From Streptomyces sp. NBC_01478 (GTDB taxonomy: Bacteria > Actinomycetota > Actinomycetes > Streptomycetales > Streptomycetaceae): DNA of 64,000 bases. The first letter of the stretch is position 1. Each line of letters begins with the position of its first letter. A program made the position numbers and the translations under genes. The notes beneath the pieces are model-generated. The model saw only the letters and a program-made list of their open reading frames with translations, ran no database searches and had not been told where the DNA came from. The stretch is taken from the NCBI RefSeq assembly GCF_036227225.1, contig NZ_CP109444.1, positions 2,170,001 through 2,234,000 on the forward strand. Direction: 5' to 3'. Positions 9,711 to 18,269 of this stretch are shown piece after piece.

Positions 9711-10502
9711 ATGACCGACCGCCGCACGTTCCCCCACGGACACCCGTCGCCGATGCCGGTTCGACGGCGGCCGCCCCTCCTCCTGACCGCCGCGTTCCTC
9801 GCCGCTACCGCGCTTCTGCCGCCCGGCGTCGCCGCCGCCGCGCCGCTCCGCGCCGATGTTCTGGGCGGTGGCGTGACCATCGTGCCGGGGCGGTCCGGGC
9901 TGGTGGAGATCAGCGGGTACAAGGGTGCCGCCCTGCCGGCCGGGTCCTCGCTGCGGCTGACCGCGCCCGCCGGGGCCCGGGTCACGGGTATGCCGCTCGC
10001 CGACACGGCGCGGTTCCAGGGCTCGGTGACCGCCGACGGCGCGAGCGGCACGTACGTCTACGTCCGTGACTCGGGGGCCGGTTCGTCGAAGGACAGCGGC
10101 TATCCGTTCGCGCTCACCGTGGACGAACGGGCGGTGCCCGGGACACGGCTGCCGGGGTGTGCCGTCGTGCTGACCGACGCGGGTGGGGTCCGGCGCGCGT
10201 CCGGCGGGTGCACCGTGACCGTGGGCATGCCCGGGCCGACGCTGGGCGAACCGGCGGGCGGCACGTTCGTGTCCGGCGCGGCGCGGATCGCCGGGACCTC
10301 CTATCCGGGGGCGCGGGTGAGTGTCATGGACGCGGCCGAGCGCAAGGTGTGCGGGGGTGTCGCACGCGCCGACGGCACGTGGTCGTGCGTGCCGGACACC
10401 CCGCTGCCGGCGGGCGCCAACCGGCTGCACGCGAGCGCCGTGTTCAACGGGGTGTCGGCGGTCGGTGAGGACGTCGATTTCACGGTGACCGCGACCATCT
10501 GA
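9711..10502 (+). CDS. Secreted protein with Ig-like/carboxypeptidase-regulatory-like repeats
   Basis: A 263-residue exported protein. An N-terminal signal peptide (RRRPPLLLTAAFLAATALLPP then VAAAAP) is followed by beta-rich sequence. The C-terminal 90 residues look like a bacterial Ig domain (GPTLGEPAGGTFVSGAARIAGTS, then ARVSVMD and DGTWSC). ATG 9711 has GGAG seven bases upstream; ATG 9753 is an alternative. No catalytic residues are recognisable, so a structural or adhesive role outside the cell is the most that can be said. The 178-bp gap upstream is shared with the divergent unknown gene. Confidence 0.72.
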   Translation: MTDRRTFPHGHPSPMPVRRRPPLLLTAAFLAATALLPPGVAAAAPLRADVLGGGVTIVPGRSGLVEISGYKGAALPAGSSLRLTAPAGARVTGMPLADTARFQGSVTADGASGTYVYVRDSGAGSSKDSGYPFALTVDERAVPGTRLPGCAVVLTDAGGVRRASGGCTVTVGMPGPTLGEPAGGTFVSGAARIAGTSYPGARVSVMDAAERKVCGGVARADGTWSCVPDTPLPAGANRLHASAVFNGVSAVGEDVDFTVTATI

Positions 10503-10531
10503 GGACGAGCTGTCGGTGCGTTGTGTCTCGA

Positions 10532-10675
10532 CTGCGGGCCCGGTGGGGGCTGAGCGCGCCCACGCGGCGGAGCCGCATATGGATACAGCCCCGCGCCCCT
10601 TAAAAGCACGCGTGGCCCAGCGGGTTTTTTAGGGGCGCGGGGAACTGCGCGACCAGCCCCCACCGGCCCCCGCAG
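10532..10675 (+). repeat. Streptomyces-type intergenic inverted repeat, copy 1
   Basis: Nested inverted arms: CTGCGGGCCCGGTGGGGGCTG at the left end matches the rightmost CAGCCCCCACCGGCCC-CGCAG, and inner arms CAGCCCCGCGCCCCTTA (10587-10603) and TTAGGGGCGCGGGGAACTG face each other. The GGGGCGCGGGGAACTGCGCGACCAGCCCCCACC core is, from memory, a very common intergenic element in Streptomyces. It lies between two convergent genes and can fold as a long hairpin, so it may serve as a bidirectional terminator. A second partial copy is at 25465-25497. Confidence 0.7.
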
Positions 10676-10696
10676 CGAACGAACTACCTGATCGCG

Positions 10697-12655
10697 TCAG
10701 CCGGTCACCTGCACCACCGCCGTCGCCCCCGCCCGCACCGTCGGCGTCGCGTAGGTGTAGGTCACGCCGTGGACCGTCTTGGCGCGTACGTGCTGCGGGA
10801 CGCCGTTGACCGTGATCTTTTTGTGCACGCCGGGGAAGCGGGCCTCCCAACTGTAGGAGCCCTTGCGGGAGTTGTTCGTCAGCGTGGTCTTCGTCGCGCC
10901 GTCGTGGCGGACGGTGACCGTGCCGGTGCCGATGGGGACGTCCGCCGCCTGGAGCCACTTCATGCCGGAGGGGAGCTGCGACTGGGTGGTCACCTTGTGG
11001 TCCGGCGCGTCCGGTGTGATGCCCATCAGGCCCTGGATGGTCTGGCTGACCAGGGTGAACGACACTTCGGGGTAGTCGCCGTCGGGGCCCTGGCTGGAGT
11101 TGACGTGCTGGGTCTCCCGCTCGCCGTAGATCTTCTTCATCCACTGCCAGGCGGTGTCGGGGCGGTTGTTCTTGAAGAACATGTCGGGGAGGTAGGTCGT
11201 CGACTCGATGTTGGGCGAACCGTCCGGGCCGACTTCCTGCGCCTGGATGTAGTCGAGGTAGGCGTCGTTGCGCGGGCCGGGGTCGATGATCTGCTTCATC
11301 GGCATGAAGACGCTGTTCTCCTTGCCCCAGCCGGTGACCGGGGTGCCGGAGGTCGTGTAGGCGCGGACCATGTCGGCCCCGCTGCCGGTGCCGCTCCAGT
11401 CGTCGTTGAAGTACGTCCTCAGCTCGGCGGCCCGCTTGTCGTACGTCCCGGCCAGCGCGGTGTCGCCCTTGCCGCGCGCGAGGACGGCCATCGCGAGGTA
11501 CGCCTGGTACTCGGAGGCGATGCCGTCGCCGGCCTCGGCGAGACCGTCGCCGTCCTGTTCGTTGTAACTGGCGGCGCCCTGGAAGATGCCCTGGCCCGTG
11601 CCCTCGGCGACCTTGACCTTGCCGTTGTCCTTGGCGGAGTTGTGCAGGTCGATGAACTGCTCGGTGGCGTGCCGGTAGAAGTCCCACAGCACCGGGTCGT
11701 CGACGTATCTGCGGTCACCGGTCCACAGGTAGGCCTGGGCCGCCTTCTCGACGAGTTCGAAGGTGGCCGGCACCTCGCGGACGAAGTTGTCCGGGCTCTT
11801 GTAGTCGATGCTCAGATAGGTCTGGGCGTCGAAGTTGAGGGACCACACCGGGAAGTACTTGTGCTCGGCGGTGGCCGACGCCGCGTAGGACCGGAGCATC
11901 GTCTCGTTCTCGGCGTCGAGGCCGATGAGGTGGGCGCCGGCGAGCTGGTGGGTCATGTCGCGGGAGTAGTAGGCGCTGCGGTTGGCGTATCCGGCCCAGT
12001 AGGTGGGCTCGTACGTCGCGCTGCCGGTGCCGCCGGTCTGGTACTCGTCGACGTTGACCGGGCCCACCGTGCCGGGCAGTTGAACCCAGCTATTGGCCTT
12101 CTTCCGGGCCCAGCCGAACATCGCGACGACCTCGGGGTCGGACGAGGTCACCTTCGGGTCGGCGGGCGCGGCGGGCGAGATCATCAGGTCGTCGGCGTTG
12201 ACCCAGGAGGTTCCGGAGCCGAATTCGATCTGCAGCCGGTCCCCGGTCTTCAGCCTGACGTCGCTGATGGTGTAGCGGGCGTAGCCGGGGTGCTGCGGCA
12301 GGGTGATCGTCTCGACGGTCTCGCCGTTGCGCCGGATCGTGTACGTGCCGCCGGTGCCGGCGCTGCCGATCCAGGCGGAGAAGTCGTAACTGCCGTTGCG
12401 GGGCGCGGTGATGGTGAGTTCGGCGCTCTTGCCGGCTCCGGAGTCGAGGTAGAGGAAGCGCTCGCCGCCGTGCCGGTTGCCGGTGCCGACGCCGGCGCCC
12501 GAGGTGAAGGTCCAGCCCGTGCCGCCGTTCTCGAACCCGGGGTCGGGGATGGCGAGTTGGGGGCGGGGGGCGGCGGACGCGGTGGCCGACAGAGCGGGAG
12601 CCATCGGGGCGAGCAGGGCAACAGCGGTGAGCAGCATGAGCCGTGAGGGCTTCAT
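10697..12655 (-). CDS. Secreted (alpha/alpha)6-type glycoside hydrolase with N-terminal carbohydrate-binding-like domain
   Basis: A 652-residue exported protein. A signal peptide (residues 1-28, ending ATASA-AP) is followed by a jelly-roll, CBM-like module (about 35-150; FENGGTGWTF, SYDFSAWIGS). A long alpha-helical region follows (about 170-540; QLPGTVG, SYNEQDGDGLAEAGDGIASEY), typical of six-hairpin glycosidases, then a beta-sandwich tail. The exact GH family and substrate were not recognised. ATG 12655 has a GGGAGA ribosome site. The divergent LacI-type regulator next door and the palindrome between them suggest sugar-induced expression. Confidence 0.75.
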   Translation of the reverse strand: MKPSRLMLLTAVALLAPMAPALSATASAAPRPQLAIPDPGFENGGTGWTFTSGAGVGTGNRHGGERFLYLDSGAGKSAELTITAPRNGSYDFSAWIGSAGTGGTYTIRRNGETVETITLPQHPGYARYTISDVRLKTGDRLQIEFGSGTSWVNADDLMISPAAPADPKVTSSDPEVVAMFGWARKKANSWVQLPGTVGPVNVDEYQTGGTGSATYEPTYWAGYANRSAYYSRDMTHQLAGAHLIGLDAENETMLRSYAASATAEHKYFPVWSLNFDAQTYLSIDYKSPDNFVREVPATFELVEKAAQAYLWTGDRRYVDDPVLWDFYRHATEQFIDLHNSAKDNGKVKVAEGTGQGIFQGAASYNEQDGDGLAEAGDGIASEYQAYLAMAVLARGKGDTALAGTYDKRAAELRTYFNDDWSGTGSGADMVRAYTTSGTPVTGWGKENSVFMPMKQIIDPGPRNDAYLDYIQAQEVGPDGSPNIESTTYLPDMFFKNNRPDTAWQWMKKIYGERETQHVNSSQGPDGDYPEVSFTLVSQTIQGLMGITPDAPDHKVTTQSQLPSGMKWLQAADVPIGTGTVTVRHDGATKTTLTNNSRKGSYSWEARFPGVHKKITVNGVPQHVRAKTVHGVTYTYATPTVRAGATAVVQVTG

Positions 12656-12750
12656 CGGGTCTCCCGGTCTTCGGTCACTGCGGGGTGGGGGCCGCGTGGT
12701 GGCCGGAAAGCTAGCAGGGGCCCGAGTGGCGATTCAATGGTCATGCGCAA

Positions 12751-12813
12751 GAAACATGGAAGACACGCAGTTTCGCTGCTATGTTTCGCGGGAGGTGAGA
12801 CTGAAAGCTTTCA
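12751..12813. promoter_or_regulatory. Operator region between glycosidase and LacI regulator genes
   Basis: A perfect 12-bp palindrome TGAAAGCTTTCA is at 12802-12813, and a second inverted pair GAAACAT (12751-12757) / ATGTTTC (12781-12787) is nearby. LacI-family proteins bind such even palindromes. The position, between divergent genes and 52 bp before the regulator start, fits autoregulation and control of the glycosidase. Confidence 0.6.
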
Positions 12814-12865
12814 TCCATCCGTTGCAAGTTGGGGTGGAGGGGAGCATCGGGGCGGAGGGAAGCGG

Positions 12866-13861
12866 ATGAAGGTCGGTATCACCGAGGTCGCGGACCGGGC
12901 GCAGGTGAGCGAGGCCACGGTCAGCCGGGTCATCAACCGGCGCCAGGGCGTGTCCCGCAAGACCCGCGAGGCCGTCGAGCAGGCAATGGCCGAGCTGGGG
13001 TACGAGCGGCAGACGCGGGGTCAACTCGTCGCCGTGGTCACCGAGTTGGTCTCCAACCCGTTCTTCGCCGATGTCGCCGAACGCATCGAGTCCGTCCTCG
13101 CCCCGCACGGCCTGAAGACGGTCCTGTGCCCGTGTTTCCCGGGCGGAGTACAGGAGTTGGACTTCGTGACCTCGCTCGCCGACCGGGGTGTCGCGGCCGT
13201 CGTGTTCCTCTCGGCCAGCAACACGATCGAGGGCGCGGACCCGGCGGCGTACGAACTCCTGCGGTCGCGCAGGATCCCGTTCGTGGGGATCAACGGCCGG
13301 TTCGAGGGTGTGAGCGAGGCGCCGGTCTTCTCCACCGACGATCTGCTCGCCGCCGAGCTCGCCGTCGACCATCTGTACCGGCTCGGTCACCGCCGTATCG
13401 GCATGGCGTCGGGCCCGGTCGGCAACCGTCCGGCCGACCGCCGGGTCAGCGGCTTCGTCGCCTCGCTGGCCAGGCGTGGTGTGGAGGACCCGGACCAGTG
13501 GGTGGTCCGGCAGTCCTACACCGTCGAGGGCGGCCAGTCCGCCGCGATCTCACTCCTCGGCCGGGGTGCCACGGCGGTCGTCGCCGCCAGCGACTACATG
13601 GCGCTGGGCGCGATCCGGGGCGCGCGCCGGCAGGGGTACGACGTCCCGGGCGATGTGTCGGTGGTCGGCTACGACGGCTCGATGATCATGGACTTCGTGG
13701 ACCCGCCGCTCACCACGGTCCGGCAGCCCGCCGACCGGCTGGCCTCGGAGGCGGGCCGCGGCGTCCTCGCCCTGGTCGGCAACCGTGACGTGCCCGTCGG
13801 CGAGCTCCTCTTCGACCCCGAGCTGGTGATCCGCGCGAGCACGGCGGCGCCGAAGGCGTGA
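12866..13861 (+). CDS. LacI-family transcriptional regulator
   Basis: A 331-residue repressor. The N-terminal helix-turn-helix (about 4-46: GITEVADRAQVSEATVSRVI, hinge helix AMAELGY) is followed by a periplasmic-binding-protein-like sugar-sensing domain (VAVVTELVSNPFFADV, DRGVAAVVF, DDLLAAELAVDHL, VGYDGS). ATG 12866 is preferred to upstream GTG codons because GGAGGG ends six bases before it and the HTH begins at once. It is divergent from the secreted glycosidase and followed by the GH110 gene, so it probably controls both in response to a host or plant glycan. Confidence 0.9.
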   Translation: MKVGITEVADRAQVSEATVSRVINRRQGVSRKTREAVEQAMAELGYERQTRGQLVAVVTELVSNPFFADVAERIESVLAPHGLKTVLCPCFPGGVQELDFVTSLADRGVAAVVFLSASNTIEGADPAAYELLRSRRIPFVGINGRFEGVSEAPVFSTDDLLAAELAVDHLYRLGHRRIGMASGPVGNRPADRRVSGFVASLARRGVEDPDQWVVRQSYTVEGGQSAAISLLGRGATAVVAASDYMALGAIRGARRQGYDVPGDVSVVGYDGSMIMDFVDPPLTTVRQPADRLASEAGRGVLALVGNRDVPVGELLFDPELVIRASTAAPKA

Positions 13862-13893
13862 ACTCCCTTGCTCGTCCAGACCATTGACCCAGA

Positions 13894-13930
13894 GGTCGGA
13901 TCTATAGACACTCCAGTCGGAGATCCGACC
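13894..13930. promoter_or_regulatory. Inverted repeat upstream of GH110 gene
   Basis: GGTCGGATCT (13894-13903) and AGATCCGACC (13921-13930) are perfect 10-bp inverted arms around a 17-bp centre that itself contains the palindrome TCTATAGA (13901-13908). It lies 70-106 bp before the GH110 start and just after the LacI gene. It may be an operator or, less likely, a terminator of the LacI gene. Confidence 0.5.
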
Positions 13931-13999
13931 GGCGCGAACCGGCCGTAACTCCGTTTATTCATCGGGTGTTTGGTGACTCATGAATGCTCCGGAGGGGCT

Positions 14000-15898
14000 A
14001 TGTCTCGATCTCCGTCTCCGTCTCGACCTCGGTCTCGGTCTCGGTTCGTTTTTCTAGGGGTGGCGCTCGCGCTGCTGGTGGGCGGCGGAGGTCCCGTCGC
14101 CGCGGCGTCGAGAGCGACGCCCTCGGCGGCGGTGGTGAGCGTGAACGCGTTCGGCGCCGACCCGACCGGTCGGACGGACTCGACGCCCGCCGTGGTCGCG
14201 GCGCTGCGGCACGCGAAGAAGGTCGATCACGGCCGGCCGGTCCGGATCGTCTTCTCGAAGGGCACCTATCAGCTCTACCCCGAGCGGGCCGAGACGCGCG
14301 AACTGTATGTCTCCAACACCGTTGGCGCCGACCAGCGTTACCGGGACAAGAAGATCGGGCTGCTGATCGAGGACATGCACGACGTCACGGTCGACGGCGG
14401 CGGGGCGAAGCTCGTCTACCACGGTCTGCAGACGGCGTTCGCGTCCATCCGCTCGACGAATGTGACGTTCCAGAACTTCTCGTTCGACTACGCGGCCCCC
14501 GAGGTCATCGACGCGACCGTCGCCACCGCCGGTGTCACCGACGGGCACGCCTACCGCGTCCTGAGGATCCCGGCCGGCAGCCCGTACGAGGTGAACGGCA
14601 CGCACATCACCTGGCTCGGCGAGAAGAGCCCGGCCACCGGACAGCCGTACTGGTCGGGCCAGGACGGGCTCCAGTACACGCAGATCCACGACCCGAAGGC
14701 GCAGAAGACCTGGCGCGGGGACAACCCGTTGTTCAACGACGTCTCCTCGGTCACCGACCTCGGCGACCGCCGGATCCGGATCGACTACTCCACCGCCTCG
14801 CAGCCGACGGACGCCGGGCTCGTCTACCAGATGCGCCTGATCGAGCGGACCGAACCGGGCGCCTTCATCTGGCAGTCCAAGAACGTCACCATGCGCTCGA
14901 TGAACGCCTACTACCTCCAATCCTTCGGCGTGGTGGGCCAGTTCAGCGAGAACATCTCCATCGACAAGGTGAACTTCGCGCCCGACCCGACGTCCGGCCG
15001 CTCGACGGCCTCCTTCGCCGACTTCGTGCAGATGTCCGGCGTCAAGGGCAAGGTCTCCATCACCCGGAGCCTCTTCGACGGCCCGCACGACGACCCGATC
15101 AACATCCACGGCACGTACCTGGAGGTCGTGGGACAGCCCGGCCCGTCGACCCTCACGCTCTCCTACGAGCACCCGCAGACCGCCGGGTTCCCGCAGTTCG
15201 CCCCGGGTGACGAGGTCGAGTTCACGGCCAAGCGGACGATGACCCCGCTGACACCGGCGCACGCGAAGGTGACGGCGGTCGACGGTCCCAGCGGCATGGA
15301 CCACTCCAAGTCCCTGACCACGATGACCGTTTCCTTCGACCGGCCGGTCCCCGCCGGGGTCGAGATCGGCGGCACGGTCGTCGAGAACATCACGGCAACC
15401 CCGTCGGTCGTGATCTCCGGCAACACGTTCCGCAATGTGCCCACGCGCGGAATCCTGGTCACCACCCGCAAGCCCGTCCTGATCGCCGGCAACCGCTTCG
15501 ACGCGATGTCGATGGCCGGCATCTACGTCTCGGCCGACGCCTACCAGTGGTACGAGTCGGGCCCGGTCGCCGACCTGACGATCCGCGACAACTCCTTCAC
15601 CCGGCCCAGCGGCCCGGTCATCTTCGTGGAACCGACCAACCAGGTCGTCGACCCGGCGAACCCCGTGCACCACAACATCAAGGTCGAGCACAACTCCTTC
15701 GACATCAGCGATGTGACGGTGGTCAACGCCAAGAGCGTCGGCGGCTTCACGTTCACCGGCAACACGGTCCGCCGCCTGTCCGCGGCGGACCAACCGCCGT
15801 ACACCTCCCCGCTGTTCGTCTTCCACGGCAGCTCGGACATCGAGATCGCCCGCAACCACTACGACAAGGGCCTCAACACCTCCGTGGTCTCGGACTGA
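14000..15898 (+). CDS. Secreted GH110 alpha-1,3-galactosidase-like beta-helix protein
   Basis: A 632-residue exported protein. A signal peptide (about 1-37) is followed by VNAFGADPTGRTDST and a right-handed parallel beta-helix. The sequence pattern, including YLYPERAE-like, LYVSNT and HDDPINIHGTYLEV (about 363-375), matches GH110, whose founding member came from Streptomyces. Those enzymes remove terminal alpha-1,3-galactose, including blood-group B antigens, and use paired aspartates at the HDD site. ATG 14000 follows GGAGGGG; GTG 13970 would extend it by ten residues. The sub-specificity (branched B antigen or linear) cannot be decided here. Confidence 0.82.
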   Translation: MSRSPSPSRPRSRSRFVFLGVALALLVGGGGPVAAASRATPSAAVVSVNAFGADPTGRTDSTPAVVAALRHAKKVDHGRPVRIVFSKGTYQLYPERAETRELYVSNTVGADQRYRDKKIGLLIEDMHDVTVDGGGAKLVYHGLQTAFASIRSTNVTFQNFSFDYAAPEVIDATVATAGVTDGHAYRVLRIPAGSPYEVNGTHITWLGEKSPATGQPYWSGQDGLQYTQIHDPKAQKTWRGDNPLFNDVSSVTDLGDRRIRIDYSTASQPTDAGLVYQMRLIERTEPGAFIWQSKNVTMRSMNAYYLQSFGVVGQFSENISIDKVNFAPDPTSGRSTASFADFVQMSGVKGKVSITRSLFDGPHDDPINIHGTYLEVVGQPGPSTLTLSYEHPQTAGFPQFAPGDEVEFTAKRTMTPLTPAHAKVTAVDGPSGMDHSKSLTTMTVSFDRPVPAGVEIGGTVVENITATPSVVISGNTFRNVPTRGILVTTRKPVLIAGNRFDAMSMAGIYVSADAYQWYESGPVADLTIRDNSFTRPSGPVIFVEPTNQVVDPANPVHHNIKVEHNSFDISDVTVVNAKSVGGFTFTGNTVRRLSAADQPPYTSPLFVFHGSSDIEIARNHYDKGLNTSVVSD

Positions 15899-15953
15899 GG
15901 AATCACGGCACGCCGCCCGCTGTTGTCGCAGGCAGCAGCGGGCGCGTGATTCC
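15899..15953 (+). terminator. Hairpin after GH110 gene
   Basis: GGAATCACG (15899-15907) pairs with CGTGATTCC (15945-15953), and inner arms GCCCGCTG (15915-15922) and CAGCGGGC (15936-15943) extend the stem. There is no T run. It begins directly after the GH110 stop and ends just before the ribosome site of the next gene. Confidence 0.6.
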
Positions 15954-15967
15954 CAAGGAGGCCGAGC

Positions 15968-16387
15968 ATGTACGGCGACTCAGCAACGACCCGCAAGATC
16001 CTCACCGAGTCGGGTGACACCTGGGCGGTCGTGGGCCTGTCCTCGAACCGCTCCCGTGCCGCGTACGGCGTCGCGGAGGTGCTGCAGCGCTTCGGCAAGC
16101 GGGTCGTCCCCGTCCACCCGAAGGCGGAGACGGTGCACGGCGAGCAGGGGTACGCCTCGCTCGCGGACATCCCCTTCGAGGTGGACGTCGTCGACGTGTT
16201 CGTGAACAGCGACCTCGCCGGCCAGGTCGCCGACGAGGCGGCCGCCAAGGGCGCGAAGGCGGTCTGGTTCCAGCTCGGCGTGATCGACGAGTCCGCGTAC
16301 GAGCGGACCCGGGCGGCGGGTCTGGACATGGTGATGGACCGCTGCCCGGCGATCGAGATCCCGGCCCTCGGCCGCACCTCCGGCTGA
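15968..16387 (+). CDS. CoA-binding domain protein (YccU type)
   Basis: A 139-residue single-domain protein with a Rossmann-like CoA-binding fold (CoA_binding_2). The family pattern is present: WAVVGLSSNRSRAAYGVAEVL at about 16-36, then KRVVPVHPK, and DVVDVFVNS with AKAVWFQLG. Small stand-alone members are cytoplasmic, with no proven reaction; a role in CoA or acyl-CoA sensing is presumed. AAGGAGG sits a few bases before ATG 15968. The hairpin upstream separates it from the GH110 gene. Confidence 0.88.
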   Translation: MYGDSATTRKILTESGDTWAVVGLSSNRSRAAYGVAEVLQRFGKRVVPVHPKAETVHGEQGYASLADIPFEVDVVDVFVNSDLAGQVADEAAAKGAKAVWFQLGVIDESAYERTRAAGLDMVMDRCPAIEIPALGRTSG

Positions 16388-16547
16388 CATTCCATGAAGA
16401 CACCGTAAGAAGCCTGTGGGCATGTCAAAGAACACCTCGAAGGCGAGTCAAATTTCAGGCAACGGACTTCTGTAAATATTCATTCATTCCTAGCCTGAGG
16501 CCTCTTGCCCGTTAAGCATGCGTGCTGACTTCGAGAGGCCCCTTGAC

Positions 16548-18185
16548 ATGGTGAGTGTTGACCAGTCCATCCCAGAGGCCACCAGAGATCCGAGCGGCTT
16601 GCGGCGGGACGTCGGCCTGATCGGACTGATGTGGGCCTCGGTCGGCTCGATCATCGGGTCCGGGTGGCTGTACGGCGCCGAGAAGGCCGTGGTGGTGGCC
16701 GGTCCGGCGGCGATCATCTCCTGGCTGATCGGCACGGTGGCGATCGTGCTGCTGGCCCTGGTGCACGCGGAACTCGGCGGCATGTTCCCGGTCGCGGGCG
16801 GCACGGCACGCTATCCGCACTACGCCTTCGGCGGGCTGGCCGGTATGTCCTTCGGCTGGTTCTCCTGGCTGCAGGCCGCGACCGTGGCGCCGGTCGAGGT
16901 CGAGGCGATGATCGGCTACGCCGGTCACTGGTCCTGGGCGACCGGCTTCCAGCACACCGACGGGACACTGACGGGCAGCGGCATCCTCGTCGCCGTCCTC
17001 CTCATGGCCGTCTTCGTCGTCGTCAACTTCCTGGGCGTCCGGGTCCTGGCGCACACCAACAGCGCCGCGACCTGGTGGAAGATCGCCGTGCCGCTCGCCG
17101 CGATATTCATCATCGCGGTCGGCAACTTCCACCCGGGCAACTTCACCTCGCACGGCTTCGCGCCGTTCGGCGCCAAGGGCGTGCTGAGCGCGATCAGTTC
17201 CAGCGGCATCATCTTCGCCCTGCTGGGCTTCGAGCAGGCCATCCAGCTCGCCGGCGAGAGCCGCGACCCCAAGCGGGACCTGCCGCGCGCGACGCTCGGC
17301 TCCGTGGCCATCGGCGCGACCATCTACGTCCTGCTCCAGGTCGTGTTCATCGGCGCGCTCCCGGGCAGTTCCTTCGCGCACGGCTGGGCCAAGCTGGCGT
17401 ACGCCGGCATCAGCGGCCCCTGGGCGGGCCTCGCGACCTTGGTGGGCCTCGGCTGGCTGAGCGTCGTGCTGTACATCGACGCCATCATCTCCCCCGGTGG
17501 CACCGGCCTGATCTACACCACCGCCACCTCGCGCGTCTCCTACGGCCTGGCCAAGAACGGCTACGCGCCCAAGGTCTTCGCCGACACCGACAAGCGGGGC
17601 GTGCCGTGGTTCGGCCTGATCATCTCCTTCGTGACCGGCGTGGTCTGCTTCCTGCCGTTCCCGAGCTGGCAGGAGCTGGTCGGGTTCATCACCTCGGCGA
17701 GCGTCCTGATGTACGCCGGTGCCCCGCTGGCGTACGGCGTGTTCGCCGACCGGCTGCCCCAACTGGAGCGCCCCTACCGGCTCCCCTTCGGCAAGGTACT
17801 CTCGCCGCTGTCGTTCGTGGTGGCCAACCTCATCATCTACTGGGCCGGCTGGGACACGCTGTGGCGGCTCGGCGTCGCCATCGTCCTCGGCTACCTGCTG
17901 CTCGGCACCTACGCCTGGTACGCCACAGCCAGCGAGCGGCCCGACGCGCCCCGGCTGGACTGGAAGGCCGCGCAGTGGCTGCCGGTCTACCTGCTGGGCC
18001 TGGGAGTCATCTCGTGGCAGGGCACCTTCGGCGGTCAGGGCCACATCGCGCTGTGGTGGGACATCGCGGTCGTCACAGTCTTCTCCCTCGGCATCTACTA
18101 CTGGGCCAAGGCGACTTCGTCCACGGCCGAGGACATCGAGCGCAGCATTGACGAGGTCGTGATCACGGACGCGCCCGCGCACTGA
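16548..18185 (+). CDS. APC-family amino-acid permease
   Basis: A 545-residue membrane protein with about twelve hydrophobic helices. It has the APC signature near the start, GLIGLMWASVGSIIGSGWL, and the conserved helix-6 block IIFALLGFEQAIQLAGES. It resembles YveA-like acidic amino-acid transporters, though substrate assignment is only a guess. ATG 16548 is chosen because GAGAGG lies nine bases upstream; an in-frame ATG at 16518 lacks a ribosome site. The 160-bp gap before it shows no other gene. A strong hairpin follows. Confidence 0.83.
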   Translation: MVSVDQSIPEATRDPSGLRRDVGLIGLMWASVGSIIGSGWLYGAEKAVVVAGPAAIISWLIGTVAIVLLALVHAELGGMFPVAGGTARYPHYAFGGLAGMSFGWFSWLQAATVAPVEVEAMIGYAGHWSWATGFQHTDGTLTGSGILVAVLLMAVFVVVNFLGVRVLAHTNSAATWWKIAVPLAAIFIIAVGNFHPGNFTSHGFAPFGAKGVLSAISSSGIIFALLGFEQAIQLAGESRDPKRDLPRATLGSVAIGATIYVLLQVVFIGALPGSSFAHGWAKLAYAGISGPWAGLATLVGLGWLSVVLYIDAIISPGGTGLIYTTATSRVSYGLAKNGYAPKVFADTDKRGVPWFGLIISFVTGVVCFLPFPSWQELVGFITSASVLMYAGAPLAYGVFADRLPQLERPYRLPFGKVLSPLSFVVANLIIYWAGWDTLWRLGVAIVLGYLLLGTYAWYATASERPDAPRLDWKAAQWLPVYLLGLGVISWQGTFGGQGHIALWWDIAVVTVFSLGIYYWAKATSSTAEDIERSIDEVVITDAPAH

Positions 18186-18209
18186 TCCGTGTCCTCCCCC
18201 GCCGCACCC

Positions 18210-18238
18210 GAACCGGCCGCCCTCCAGGCGGCCGGTTC
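18210..18238 (+). terminator. Perfect 12-bp hairpin after the permease gene
   Basis: GAACCGGCCGCC (18210-18221) and GGCGGCCGGTTC (18227-18238) form a perfect stem with a CTCCA loop, 25 bp after the permease stop. Confidence 0.75.
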
Positions 18239-18269
18239 TCGATTGTCCGGACACCGTCATAATGGTGCG

